Shown here one piece after another: positions 51,666 to 59,914 of a DNA stretch of 64,000 nucleotides (the first letter of the stretch is position 1; every line of letters begins with the position of its first letter). Location of the stretch: NCBI GenBank assembly GCA_965203915.1, contig OZ241918.1, forward strand, positions 868,001 to 932,000. Reading direction: 5' to 3'. The DNA is from JASGCL01 sp965203915. Its GTDB lineage: Bacteria > Pseudomonadota > Alphaproteobacteria > JASGCL01. Below the pieces are notes generated by a model that was given only the letters and a program-made list of their open reading frames with translations, was not told the DNA's origin and did not search any database. The position numbers and the translations under genes were made by a program.

Positions 51666-52646
51666 ATGCCCACCATCCATCCTATGTTTTCTTTGCGTTT
51701 GCCCGCCGCGGGCGGGGCGGGGCAGGACGTCATGGATAAAAACACCCTAAAGAATATATTATCGGCGCTTGATTGGCAATTATCAATGGGGGCCGACGAA
51801 GACCACGCCACCAAGCCCCTATGCCGATTTGGCGAGATTGCGATACCGCTCAACCGTGCTGTTAAAAAAACAAATATGGTGCAGGATAATTCATCCCCCA
51901 TGTCATCCTCCATGTCATCCCCCATGGCGACGACAATATCCTCATCTCGCAGGTTACATCAGAACAGCAATCATCAAGGCAACAACCCGTCTACCGACAA
52001 TGCACCCGCTGCTGTGCCGCTCGGCAGTTTCGCCGCCAGCGAGCAGGCAAAATTATTGGCCAGCGGATGCAAGACCCTTGATGAATTGCTTGCTGCGCTT
52101 GAGGGTTACGAGGGTTGCCCGCTGAAAAACCTAGCGCGTCATTTGGTGTTTGGCGCAGGGGTTAGCCATAACCCCGATATCATGGTGATTGGCGATGCCC
52201 CCGACGCCACCGAGGATAGAGAAGGGCAAGTTTTTGCGGGCGCGCCAGGCTTGCTTATCAAAAAAGCCTTGCTGGCTGGCGGTTTTAGCATGGATAAAAA
52301 TATATATATCACCAATAGTCTTTATTGGAAAAGACCAGGCAATCGCTCGCCTAACCTTGGCGAACAATTATCTTGTTTGCCATTTTTGCTGAAGCAGATA
52401 GAAATTATCAACCCCAAACAATTATGGATAATGGGTATCGGCGGCGTCATGGGATTTTTCAACAGCACACTCGCCAAATACCAAGGTAAAAACAATATAA
52501 CCTTATCAATTGCTGGCGAAAAATCTAGCCAGGAAATTCCTGTGCTGGTTAGCCAGGCGCCCCACCACTATTGGCAAAATCCTGTAGAAAAAAGATCCCT
52601 GTGGCAAGATATATTGCGCCTTAAACAAGTCACGCAACCAACATGA
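51666..52646 (+). CDS. family 4 uracil-DNA glycosylase homologue with altered catalytic motifs
   Basis: The 326-residue protein aligns with family 4 (type a) uracil-DNA glycosylases, which remove uracil from DNA. The C-terminal 190 residues show the GCPLKNLARHLVFGAG, DREGQVFAGAPGLL, YITNSLYWKRPGNRSP and CLPFLLKQ segments. The GEAPG active-site motif is GDAPD (176-180). The HP-x-Y-L region reads QAPHHYWQNP (297-306), with Ala298 where the catalytic histidine would be. Residues 70-125 are a Ser/Met/Asn-rich linker containing 12-bp tandem repeats. It may be inactive or have another job. It overlaps the GNAT gene by 4 bp. Confidence 0.8.
   Translation: MPTIHPMFSLRLPAAGGAGQDVMDKNTLKNILSALDWQLSMGADEDHATKPLCRFGEIAIPLNRAVKKTNMVQDNSSPMSSSMSSPMATTISSSRRLHQNSNHQGNNPSTDNAPAAVPLGSFAASEQAKLLASGCKTLDELLAALEGYEGCPLKNLARHLVFGAGVSHNPDIMVIGDAPDATEDREGQVFAGAPGLLIKKALLAGGFSMDKNIYITNSLYWKRPGNRSPNLGEQLSCLPFLLKQIEIINPKQLWIMGIGGVMGFFNSTLAKYQGKNNITLSIAGEKSSQEIPVLVSQAPHHYWQNPVEKRSLWQDILRLKQVTQPT
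51891..51926. repeat. three 12-bp tandem units inside the glycosylase-homologue gene
   Basis: TCATCCCCCATG, TCATCCTCCATG and TCATCCCCCATG stand head to tail (51891-51902, 51903-51914, 51915-51926), differing at one base. They encode a Ser-Ser/Met-Ser-Pro-type linker before the glycosylase-like domain and keep the reading frame. Confidence 0.85.
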
Positions 52647-53188
52647 ATGGTGCCGTCATGTTGTGGGAAAAAAAATATATGAGGTTAGAAAGGAAGCAAG
52701 ATTTCCTTGATAGCGAGAATTTTTTAGATAGTGTATTTGGCTTGGGGCGACATCTTCGGACTTTAAATTTTTTACGGCGTAATATTTATCCCGATTACAA
52801 TCATAGTTTTCATTATCGCAACCAAGACGACAAATTGCTGGGGCTTATTCGTTTCTATAAGTTAATATTAGAAGACAACACCGAGGCTAGCCTCATGGGT
52901 CCCGTGGCCATTCATCGTGATTATCAACAGCAAGGCTTGGGCAATTTTCTTATTCATCATGGTTTGGCGTCGGTTGATGCAGAACATAGCGCCAATCACC
53001 TTATATTCTTAGTTGGCGGTTATGATTACTACCAGCGGCACGGGTTTTGCAGTGTAAAGAATCATGAAAATACGGAACAATACAGCTTTGATGGTCCTAT
53101 CGCGCCTTTGTCGTTATTGGTTCGTTGCCATGATAAGCAAGAAATATTAAAACATCGCGGTAGATTAAATTTTATCAATCGGTTATAA
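52643..53188 (+). CDS. GNAT family N-acetyltransferase
   Basis: A 181-residue acetyltransferase related to YhbS. It has the acetyl-CoA binding pattern GPVAIHRDYQQQGLGNFLIHHGL (near residues 90-112), the central LIRFYKLIL strand region, and the FLVGGYDYYQRHGFC segment near residue 130. The acceptor is unknown. It overlaps the preceding gene by 4 bp (ATGA), so the two should be translated together. The dedA-like gene follows 7 bp later. Confidence 0.88.
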   Translation: MNGAVMLWEKKYMRLERKQDFLDSENFLDSVFGLGRHLRTLNFLRRNIYPDYNHSFHYRNQDDKLLGLIRFYKLILEDNTEASLMGPVAIHRDYQQQGLGNFLIHHGLASVDAEHSANHLIFLVGGYDYYQRHGFCSVKNHENTEQYSFDGPIAPLSLLVRCHDKQEILKHRGRLNFINRL

Positions 53189-53195
53189 AAAAATA

Positions 53196-53837
53196 ATGGT
53201 GGCTGACTATATTTTAAGTTTTTTACGCGACAACCCGCATATTATTGGTTTGCTGTTGGGGTTGGCGGTTATTTTTGCAGAGGATGCTACCATCATTACC
53301 GCGGCGGTTTTGGCCGTGGGTGGTAAAATTTCTACTTTTATGGCTCTTACTTCTTTGTTTGGTGGCATTTTTTTGGGGGAATCGGTTTGTTATCTCCTTG
53401 GTCATTTGGCGCACCGCAATAATTGGATTAGAAAAATAATGGCAAGGGAAGGCATGTACAAAGTCATGCAATGGTTACAAAATCATTTGATATTGGCGAT
53501 ATTGGCAGCGCGTTATGTGCCTGGCATGCGTATAGCCATCTATGGTGCATTGGGTTTTTATAAATTCAACATTAGGCAGGTGTTGTTAATGAGTTTGTTG
53601 GTGATAGTTATTTGGACGGGTGGATTATTTTTCATTATCCGTGAATTTGGCACCCAATATTGGGACGATCTGGGCCATACCCGTTGGCTGGCGGTGGGGT
53701 TATTCAGCATTGCGATGCTTGGTATATATTATACAATTCAACGCCGTATCAAACGGGTTATGGCAGAAGCATCATCCGCCAAAAAAAATCAAGCCCTAGC
53801 AAAGCTAAAAAATTCCTCCAAAAATAATAAAAAATAG
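53196..53837 (+). CDS. DedA family membrane protein
   Basis: A 213-residue DedA/SNARE-associated-Golgi family protein; such proteins act as flippases of lipid carriers or support membrane potential. It has four to five hydrophobic segments, the FAEDATIITAA segment near residue 27 with the conserved acidic pair, the GGIFLGESVCYLLGHLAHR segment near residue 55, the AARYVPGMRIAIYGALGFYKF segment near residue 104 with the conserved Arg, and a Lys-rich C-terminus. Confidence 0.9.
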   Translation: MVADYILSFLRDNPHIIGLLLGLAVIFAEDATIITAAVLAVGGKISTFMALTSLFGGIFLGESVCYLLGHLAHRNNWIRKIMAREGMYKVMQWLQNHLILAILAARYVPGMRIAIYGALGFYKFNIRQVLLMSLLVIVIWTGGLFFIIREFGTQYWDDLGHTRWLAVGLFSIAMLGIYYTIQRRIKRVMAEASSAKKNQALAKLKNSSKNNKK

Positions 53838-53879
53838 GCTGGAAAGGCACGTTGGCCGTTGTCGTTATTTATGCTGCCA

Positions 53880-54569
53880 CTATTTATATTGCCTAATAAG
53901 GCCGCGCAATATACCCTGGATAATAACGCGATGGCGCGCCAGATCATAAACTTTATAATGTTTGTTGGCGGGTTGTAATAACACCTTATCGCCGCTGTAT
54001 TTTATTTTTTTCAATGTTGCTTCCTCTTTATCAACCAACGCGACCACAATTTGCCCATCATCGGCGTGGTCTTGTTTTTTGATAACAACCACATCGCCGT
54101 CAAAAATACCAGCGTCCTTCATCGAATCCCCTTCAATTTTTAACGCATAAAAATCACCGAAACCTAACATAGAACTGGGCGCTTCGATAAATTCGTTGGG
54201 ATCTTGCAACGCCGTAATCGGCGTGCCCGCCGCAATTTTTCCATATAGCGGCAGAATGGTAATTTCACCATTTTTTTCGCTTAATCCTCTTGCCTGACCT
54301 TCTTTGCTAACAAAATTTTTATTAAGGACATCGCGCGTCTTAACCCCAAATTTTGCTTCGGGGGTGCGCAATACCTCCACCGCGCGGGCGCGATTGGGAA
54401 GGCGGTTAACATAACCGCGCTCCTCCAGCGAAAAAACCAACCGATGCACACCCGATTTTGATTTCAACCCCAGCGCATTTTTCATTTCTTCGTAAGATGG
54501 GGCGTAGCCACGCTCCATAATACATTGTTGAAGATACATGAGGAGGCGATGTTGTTGTTGGGTTAACAT
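53880..54569 (-). CDS. lexA: LexA SOS-response repressor
   Basis: LexA represses DNA-damage genes and cleaves itself when RecA is activated. The 229-residue protein starts MLTQQQHRLLMYL, with a winged helix-turn-helix in the first 70 residues (SYEEMKNALGLKSKSGVHRLV). The cleavage site is Ala114-Gly115 in KIAAGTP, the catalytic serine is Ser149 in EGDSM, and the catalytic lysine is Lys187 in ATLKK. I use the ATG at 54569, ten residues after an earlier in-frame codon, because the family starts there. A near-consensus SOS box lies upstream at 54661-54675. Confidence 0.95.
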   Translation of the reverse strand: MLTQQQHRLLMYLQQCIMERGYAPSYEEMKNALGLKSKSGVHRLVFSLEERGYVNRLPNRARAVEVLRTPEAKFGVKTRDVLNKNFVSKEGQARGLSEKNGEITILPLYGKIAAGTPITALQDPNEFIEAPSSMLGFGDFYALKIEGDSMKDAGIFDGDVVVIKKQDHADDGQIVVALVDKEEATLKKIKYSGDKVLLQPANKHYKVYDLARHRVIIQGILRGLIRQYK

Positions 54570-54660
54570 ATTTTTGTTGAAAGCGATGCCATAGCGCAAG
54601 TTGATGTATAATGTGGAAAATAACCCATTCTTTGGGCAATTCGCTTGAACTATAGCAGAT

Positions 54661-54675
54661 GTTTTTACTTTGTTC
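54661..54675 (-). promoter_or_regulatory. candidate LexA (SOS) box in the lexA promoter
   Basis: The plus strand reads GTTT-TTACTTT-GTTC, one base away from the alphaproteobacterial LexA consensus GTTC-N7-GTTC. On the minus strand it overlaps a possible -35 region (TAGAAC) that lies 17 bp before a -10-like TATAGT (54654-54649), so LexA bound here would block the promoter and control itself. The site is about 92 bp upstream of the lexA start. Confidence 0.6.
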
Positions 54676-54751
54676 TACATAATTATAGGAAATAACAAAT
54701 TATCCTGTGCATAACTATCATTTAGTAAGTTTTTAGATTAACGCGGGTATT

Positions 54752-56719
54752 TTAAACCTGCAACGCTGGTAGATGTTTGAAATATAGTAATGCCTCGGGG
54801 TTAAGCAATGCTTCTTTATTTTTAACTTCTTTGCCCATCACAACATCGCGCACCGCCAATTCGGTTATTTTGCCCGATTTGGTGCGTGGAATATCGGCCA
54901 CCGCCAATATTTTGGCGGGAACATGGCGCGGCGAACAATTGTCACGAATTTTTTTCTTGATGACATTGATTAAGGCTTCGTCCAACCCGACGCCATCTTG
55001 CAATTTAACGAATAGCACGACGCGAGTATCCCCCTGCCAATCCTGACCTATAACGATGGATTCGGCAATAGCTGGCAACTGCTCAACTTGGCGATAAATT
55101 TCTGCCGTTCCTATGCGCACGCCGCCAGGATTCAATGTTGCGTCCGACCGACCATGGATGACGTAACCCGTGGGCGTTATTTCTAAAAAATCGCCGTGAT
55201 ACCAAACATTGGGGTAGCGATCAAAATAAGCCTGTTTGTATTTTTGGCCATCGGCATCGTTCCAAAAATATATCGGCATCGAGGGGAAGGGCTTGGTGCA
55301 GGCTAGCTCGCCGCGCCCTTGTTTTATTTGCTGGCCAGCTTCATCCAATGCCGCAACCGCCATACCCAACACGGGGCATTGCAATTCACCCCGCACCACG
55401 GGTTGGGTGGGGTTGCCCGCCAAAAAACATCCTAAAATATCGGTCCCGCCAGAGATGGAGGCAACCTGGATAGTTGGCTTCACGGCTTCATAAATAAAAT
55501 CAAAACTTTCGGGTAGCAGCGGCGAACCAGTGGTCAGCACCATACGCAAATGCGGGAAGGAGTGGTTTTCTGTTGGCCGATAACCCGATTTTTTTATACT
55601 ATCGATATATTTGGCGGAGGTGCCAAAATGGCTGAAGCCATATTCATCGGCATAATCCCATAAAACGCTGGGGGTTGGATAAAGTGGCGAACCATCAAAC
55701 AAGGCGAGCGACGCCCCCGTGTGCAAACAACCCAACAACCAATTCCACATCATCCAGCCACAGGTGCTGAAAAAGAATATTTTATCTCGCGGTTTTAAAT
55801 CACAATGGATGGTTTGCTCGACCATAAATTTTAACAATGTTCCGCCCGCGCCATGGACGATACATTTGGGAACGCCCGTCGTGCCCGACGAATACATAAT
55901 AAATAATGGGTGGTCAAACGGCAATGGGGTAAAACGCGGCGTGGCATCCTGCCCCGCCAACCCATCGCCCCACAATATAACCTGCGGCTTATTTTTTGCC
56001 AACATACTTAGGTTAGGTTCGGCATGAAGAAACGGCACCACCACCACCGCAAGCAAGGACGGTAATTGAGAAACAATATCAGCAATTTTGGGCAAACTAT
56101 CAATTTCTTTGCCGCCATAATAATAACCGTCGCAGGCAATAAGCACCTTGGGGGCGGTTTGACCAAACCTGTCCAACACGCCCGCCACGCCAAAATCTGG
56201 CGAGCAGGAAGTAAAAACCGCGCCGATAGAAGACGTTGCCAACATGGCAACCACGGTTTCAGGAATGTTAGGCATGAAGGCCGCCACACGGTCGCCAGGT
56301 TTGACCCCCAATGTTTCTAATTTGCGCGCCAATTGCATGGCTTCCTTTAATAAAATGGCGTGTGATTTTTTATAAGATTTTCCCGTTTCGCCTTTAAAAA
56401 AAACTTCGGTTTGGTCGCGGTCAATTTTTTTGGAACATAGGATATTTTCGGCAAAATTTAATGTAGCCTGGGGGAAGAATCCTGCATGCGGCATTTTGTT
56501 GGGGTGGCTTACCGCGACCGCGCCCTTGGTTCCTATAACCCCTGCATAATCCCAAAAATGAAACCAAAATTGTTCTAGATTTTCACAAGAAAATTGATGC
56601 AGGCTGGCATAGTCGGGAAATGCTTTGCCCACTTGCTGTGCCAGCCAATGGCTGAAATGATGTAAGTTGGTAGCGGCAATCTGCGATTCGCTCGGTTGCC
56701 ACAAAATTTTTTCAACCAT
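54752..56719 (-). CDS. Acetoacetyl-CoA synthetase
   Basis: The 655-residue ANL-family enzyme activates acetoacetate to acetoacetyl-CoA, for example when polyhydroxybutyrate or ketone bodies are used. The N-terminal ILWQPSESQI and FWDYAGVIG segments match the family. The AMP-binding motif YSSGTTGVPKCIVHGAGG is near residue 265. A TSAKYIDSIKKSGY segment lies near residue 358, the ISGGTDILGCF segment near residue 415, and the C-terminal RTKSGKITELAVRDV motif with the catalytic lysine near residue 618. The distinction from acetyl-CoA synthetase rests on these segments and length. Confidence 0.92.
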   Translation of the reverse strand: MVEKILWQPSESQIAATNLHHFSHWLAQQVGKAFPDYASLHQFSCENLEQFWFHFWDYAGVIGTKGAVAVSHPNKMPHAGFFPQATLNFAENILCSKKIDRDQTEVFFKGETGKSYKKSHAILLKEAMQLARKLETLGVKPGDRVAAFMPNIPETVVAMLATSSIGAVFTSCSPDFGVAGVLDRFGQTAPKVLIACDGYYYGGKEIDSLPKIADIVSQLPSLLAVVVVPFLHAEPNLSMLAKNKPQVILWGDGLAGQDATPRFTPLPFDHPLFIMYSSGTTGVPKCIVHGAGGTLLKFMVEQTIHCDLKPRDKIFFFSTCGWMMWNWLLGCLHTGASLALFDGSPLYPTPSVLWDYADEYGFSHFGTSAKYIDSIKKSGYRPTENHSFPHLRMVLTTGSPLLPESFDFIYEAVKPTIQVASISGGTDILGCFLAGNPTQPVVRGELQCPVLGMAVAALDEAGQQIKQGRGELACTKPFPSMPIYFWNDADGQKYKQAYFDRYPNVWYHGDFLEITPTGYVIHGRSDATLNPGGVRIGTAEIYRQVEQLPAIAESIVIGQDWQGDTRVVLFVKLQDGVGLDEALINVIKKKIRDNCSPRHVPAKILAVADIPRTKSGKITELAVRDVVMGKEVKNKEALLNPEALLYFKHLPALQV

Positions 56720-56769
56720 GGGGTAAGGGCGTCATTTTATGATTGTTAAGAAAAAGAAAATAACGGTGG

Positions 56770-57927
56770 CTAAGCAGCCCCGAAATAATCAACCATCAGT
56801 TCATAATATATTTTGGCAAGGTCATCAAGGTCTTTCGTCGCCACCCGTTCGTCAACTTGGTGGATGGTTTTGTAAACATGACCAAAATCCAACACGGGGC
56901 AATAATTTTTTATAAAACGCGAATCCGACGTACCGCCAAGGGTGGTTAATCGAACATCCAACCCCGTGATTTTTTTTATAGCGGCTTGCAATTTGTTGGA
57001 CAGGGCACCCTCGGGCGTTAAAAAACTTTCGCAATTGGCACGCCATGCAATGCTCCATTTTTTTTTATCAAAATCTGAAAACATCGATTCAATTTTTTTC
57101 ATCAAGCCTTCGCTGGTTTGGTCGTTGTTAAAACGAATATTAAATTGCGCGCTGGCTTGGTTGGGAATCATGTTATCGGCCTTGTTGCCGACATCGATGG
57201 TGGTGATGACCAATTGGCTGGGTTCGAATTTTTCATTGCCTTTATCTATTTGCCAATTTTTTAATATCTGCAACATGTCGAGCAGGCGGGGGATAGGGTT
57301 ATCAGCAAGTTGCGGGTAGCCCGTATGCCCCATGGTGCCGCTTACCTTAATCACGCCCGTCAAAGAACCGCGGCGACCAATTTTTGCCATGTCGCCCAAT
57401 CGCTCGGGGCAGGTTGGCTCCCCCGTTATGCAGGCCGATAGTTTTTCTCCCTTGCTGGCGATGGCTTCTAACAATTTTTTTGTGCCAAATTGGGCATGGC
57501 CTTCTTCATCGCCCGTTATAAGCATGGACAAGGAGCCTGTTATCGATTTGTTTTTATCTTGCTTCAACAATTTTTCTAGGGCGGCGCACCATGAAGCAAT
57601 GCCGCCCTTCATGTCGCACGCGCCGCGGCCATATAAAAAATTATCTTTGATGCTGGCGGAAAACGGCGGGGTTGACCATTTTGTTTCGTCGCCCGTCGGC
57701 ACAACATCCACATGGCCAGCAAAACATAGGTTGGGTTCGCCGCTGCCCCATTTTGCATAGAGGTTTTTTGTGCGGTGGATGCCATCACCAAATTCATAAA
57801 TATTACAAACAAAACCCAATGGTTCTAGGAAATCGGTCAGAACCTTCATCGCGCCCTTATCGCGCGGTGTGACCGACGGGCAAGCAATAAGTTGCTTGGC
57901 AATATTAACGGCGACCGAGGTTTCCAT
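56770..57927 (-). CDS. dapE: Succinyl-diaminopimelate desuccinylase
   Basis: DapE removes succinate from N-succinyl-LL-diaminopimelate in lysine and peptidoglycan synthesis. The 385-residue zinc hydrolase has the FAGHVDVVPTGDETKWSTPPF motif near residue 68, GRGACDMKGGIASW near residue 100 and the ITGDEEGHA motif with the catalytic glutamate pair near residue 135. GGTSDSRFI lies near residue 340. It lies 23 bp after dapD on the same strand, so the two consecutive pathway enzymes are co-transcribed. Confidence 0.96.
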   Translation of the reverse strand: METSVAVNIAKQLIACPSVTPRDKGAMKVLTDFLEPLGFVCNIYEFGDGIHRTKNLYAKWGSGEPNLCFAGHVDVVPTGDETKWSTPPFSASIKDNFLYGRGACDMKGGIASWCAALEKLLKQDKNKSITGSLSMLITGDEEGHAQFGTKKLLEAIASKGEKLSACITGEPTCPERLGDMAKIGRRGSLTGVIKVSGTMGHTGYPQLADNPIPRLLDMLQILKNWQIDKGNEKFEPSQLVITTIDVGNKADNMIPNQASAQFNIRFNNDQTSEGLMKKIESMFSDFDKKKWSIAWRANCESFLTPEGALSNKLQAAIKKITGLDVRLTTLGGTSDSRFIKNYCPVLDFGHVYKTIHQVDERVATKDLDDLAKIYYELMVDYFGAA

Positions 57928-57950
57928 GCAGCGATTATAATGAATTATTA

Positions 57951-58796
57951 TTAATCGCGCAATAATTCATTGATGGATGTTTTGGCGCGGGTTTTTTCAT
58001 CCACCTGTTTCACAATCACCGCGCAATATAAATGGGGGCTTGGCGTGCCGTCGGCCATTGTTTTGTTCGATGGCAACGACCCCGACACCACCACCGAATA
58101 GGGTGGCACCATGCCCGTATAAATTTTGCCCGTGGCGCGGTCGATAATTTTTGTGCTGGCGGATAAAAAAACACCCATGGCAAGGACCGAACCCTTGCCG
58201 ACCACCACACCTTCGGCAACCTCGGCCCTGGCGCCGATAAAGCAATCATCTTCGATAATGGTCGGGTTGGCTTGCAGTGGTTCCAAAACACCGCCGATGC
58301 CCACCCCGCCCGACAGGTGAACATTTTTGCCAATTTGGGCGCAGGAGCCAACCGTGCTCCATGTATCGACCATGGTGCCCGAATCAACATAGGCCCCGAC
58401 ATTAACGAACGACGGCATCAACACCACCGAAGGGGCAATGTAAGCCGAATGGCGCACCACGGCGTTGGGCACGGCACGAAACCCATGTTTCTGCCAAGTG
58501 GATTCATCCCAGCCCAGCCATTTGGAATCGACCTTATCGAACCATCCGCCGCCACTGCCACCCTTGATAACCTTGTTGGGGGATAATTTGAATGACAACA
58601 GCACCGCCATTTTTAACCATTGGTGGGTGTGCCATTTGTCGCCCATTTTTTCGGCGACGCGCAATGTGCCAGCATCAAGCAGGTTGAGGGATTCATCAAC
58701 CGCCGATTTTACCGCCGCGTCATGTTTGTCGGGCGTGATAGCATCGCGTTGTTGCCAAGCGGTTTCAATGATTTTTTGTAAATTTTCGTGGGGCAT
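57951..58796 (-). CDS. dapD: 2,3,4,5-tetrahydropyridine-2,6-dicarboxylate N-succinyltransferase
   Basis: DapD succinylates tetrahydrodipicolinate in the diaminopimelate pathway. The 281-residue protein has an N-terminal helical domain and a left-handed beta-helix of hexapeptide repeats, from GAYVDSGTMVDTWSTVGSCAQIG near residue 130 to GVVVGKGSVLAMGVFLSASTKI near residue 195, and a PLQANPTIIEDDCFIGARAEV segment between. A TTGCAA/TATAAG pair (58832-58804) lies 17 bp apart just ahead of the start, suggesting an almost leaderless transcript, but this is weak. Confidence 0.96.
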   Translation of the reverse strand: MPHENLQKIIETAWQQRDAITPDKHDAAVKSAVDESLNLLDAGTLRVAEKMGDKWHTHQWLKMAVLLSFKLSPNKVIKGGSGGGWFDKVDSKWLGWDESTWQKHGFRAVPNAVVRHSAYIAPSVVLMPSFVNVGAYVDSGTMVDTWSTVGSCAQIGKNVHLSGGVGIGGVLEPLQANPTIIEDDCFIGARAEVAEGVVVGKGSVLAMGVFLSASTKIIDRATGKIYTGMVPPYSVVVSGSLPSNKTMADGTPSPHLYCAVIVKQVDEKTRAKTSINELLRD

Positions 58797-58892
58797 AATT
58801 TATCTTATAAAGGAATTTTTGCCAGATTGCAAAGCTTGGGGGCATGTTTATTGTAGATTGTTTCTTTCAAATAAAAGATGTATTGAAAGGAT

Positions 58893-59900
58893 ATGAATAA
58901 GAACCCTTATGAAATTACAATAGATGTTATCACTGGCGACCCTAGGGGCGCAATTGTGATTAGGAAAAAACATTGGACGGGTGAGGCGATAGCCTTAACA
59001 AGGGACGATATACAGAATCCTGATTTAAAAGAACAAAGAGAAAGATTTAAACAAATAGGTGTCTATATACTTATTGGTCATGATGATGAATCAGGATTGA
59101 ATAGAATTTATATAGGACGAAGCGATAATAAAGATTGGGGAGTTATAGGCAGAATTACTGACCATTTAGATAAAAAAGATTGGTGGGATAGGGCAATAGG
59201 ATTCGTGGCTACTGATTTTGATAGCGGTCAGGTTATTTGGTTAGAACATGCCCTTTGCGAAGTGGCAAGAAAAACAGATAGGTGTAAATTAGAGAATCTT
59301 ACCAAACCCGCAGAACCTAAAATTTCAAGCACCCATCGGGCGCAGATGAAAATTTTTCTAGAGCAAATGATAAGCTTCTTACCTTTAATAAATGTTTTAG
59401 CTTTTGAAGAAAAGCAAAGAACAGAAACAAATAAAGAGTTGATAAGAAAAGAAAAAATTAAATCAACCGATAAGGTTATTAGTCTTAAATCAAAAATTAA
59501 AGATAAGAAAGATACATTAGTTGCTGACAATAGCAAAAATGATTTTGATACCATTATTATTTCTTCTAACGATGCAAAGGAAGATACAGAGACATTCCTA
59601 AAAACAAAGAAAGCTTGGTGGGCTGTAAGAATACATCAATCCAAATTAACACAAATTCAATATATCGCCATTTATATTACCGCCCCAACCTATGCCATTA
59701 CCCATTGGGCGAAGGTTAAGGACATTGAAGAATACGGGGAAGATGGTAAATATCGCTTAAATTTTGATGGTGATGTACAAATATTTGAAAATCCCATTGA
59801 GAATATTGAGAAAGGGAAAAAGGGTAGGCATGTTCAAGGCTCAAGATATACGACAATGGAGAAATTAAGAAAAGCAAAGAACACACACGAGGCATGGTAA
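58893..59900 (+). CDS. GIY-YIG nuclease fused to a possible PUA-like C-terminal domain; probably acquired
   Basis: A 335-residue protein. The N-terminal half has a GIY-YIG nuclease: GVY at 56-58, YIG at 73-75, Arg87 in GRITDHL, the metal-binding Glu118 in WLEHAL, and Asn135 in KLENLTKP, so the active site looks complete. The start (GDPRGAIVIRKKHWTGEAI) matches a group of GIY-YIG proteins found near restriction genes. A Lys/Glu-rich linker (about 175-225) follows. The last 100 residues (WWAVRIH, YIAIYITAP...THWAKVKDIE, GKYRLNF, RYTTMEKL) suggest a PUA-like barrel, which I cannot confirm. It is clearly more AT-rich than its neighbours and uses many AGA codons. A good AAAGGA site precedes the ATG. 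Confidence 0.8.
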   Translation: MNKNPYEITIDVITGDPRGAIVIRKKHWTGEAIALTRDDIQNPDLKEQRERFKQIGVYILIGHDDESGLNRIYIGRSDNKDWGVIGRITDHLDKKDWWDRAIGFVATDFDSGQVIWLEHALCEVARKTDRCKLENLTKPAEPKISSTHRAQMKIFLEQMISFLPLINVLAFEEKQRTETNKELIRKEKIKSTDKVISLKSKIKDKKDTLVADNSKNDFDTIIISSNDAKEDTETFLKTKKAWWAVRIHQSKLTQIQYIAIYITAPTYAITHWAKVKDIEEYGEDGKYRLNFDGDVQIFENPIENIEKGKKGRHVQGSRYTTMEKLRKAKNTHEAW

Positions 59901-59914
59901 ATTTTTGACCTTGC

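Noticed and set aside
58804..58832. TTGCAA/TATAAG promoter of dapD
   Set aside because: Spacing is ideal (17 bp), but the start codon would be at or next to the transcription start. I mention it only in the dapD entry.
58935..58948. A 14-mer (GGCGACCCTAGGGG) shared with 49856-49869
   Set aside because: In the GIY-YIG gene it simply encodes Gly-Asp-Pro-Arg-Gly, and the other copy is part of a 12-bp repeat array. No other flanking similarity exists, so no mobile element is supported.
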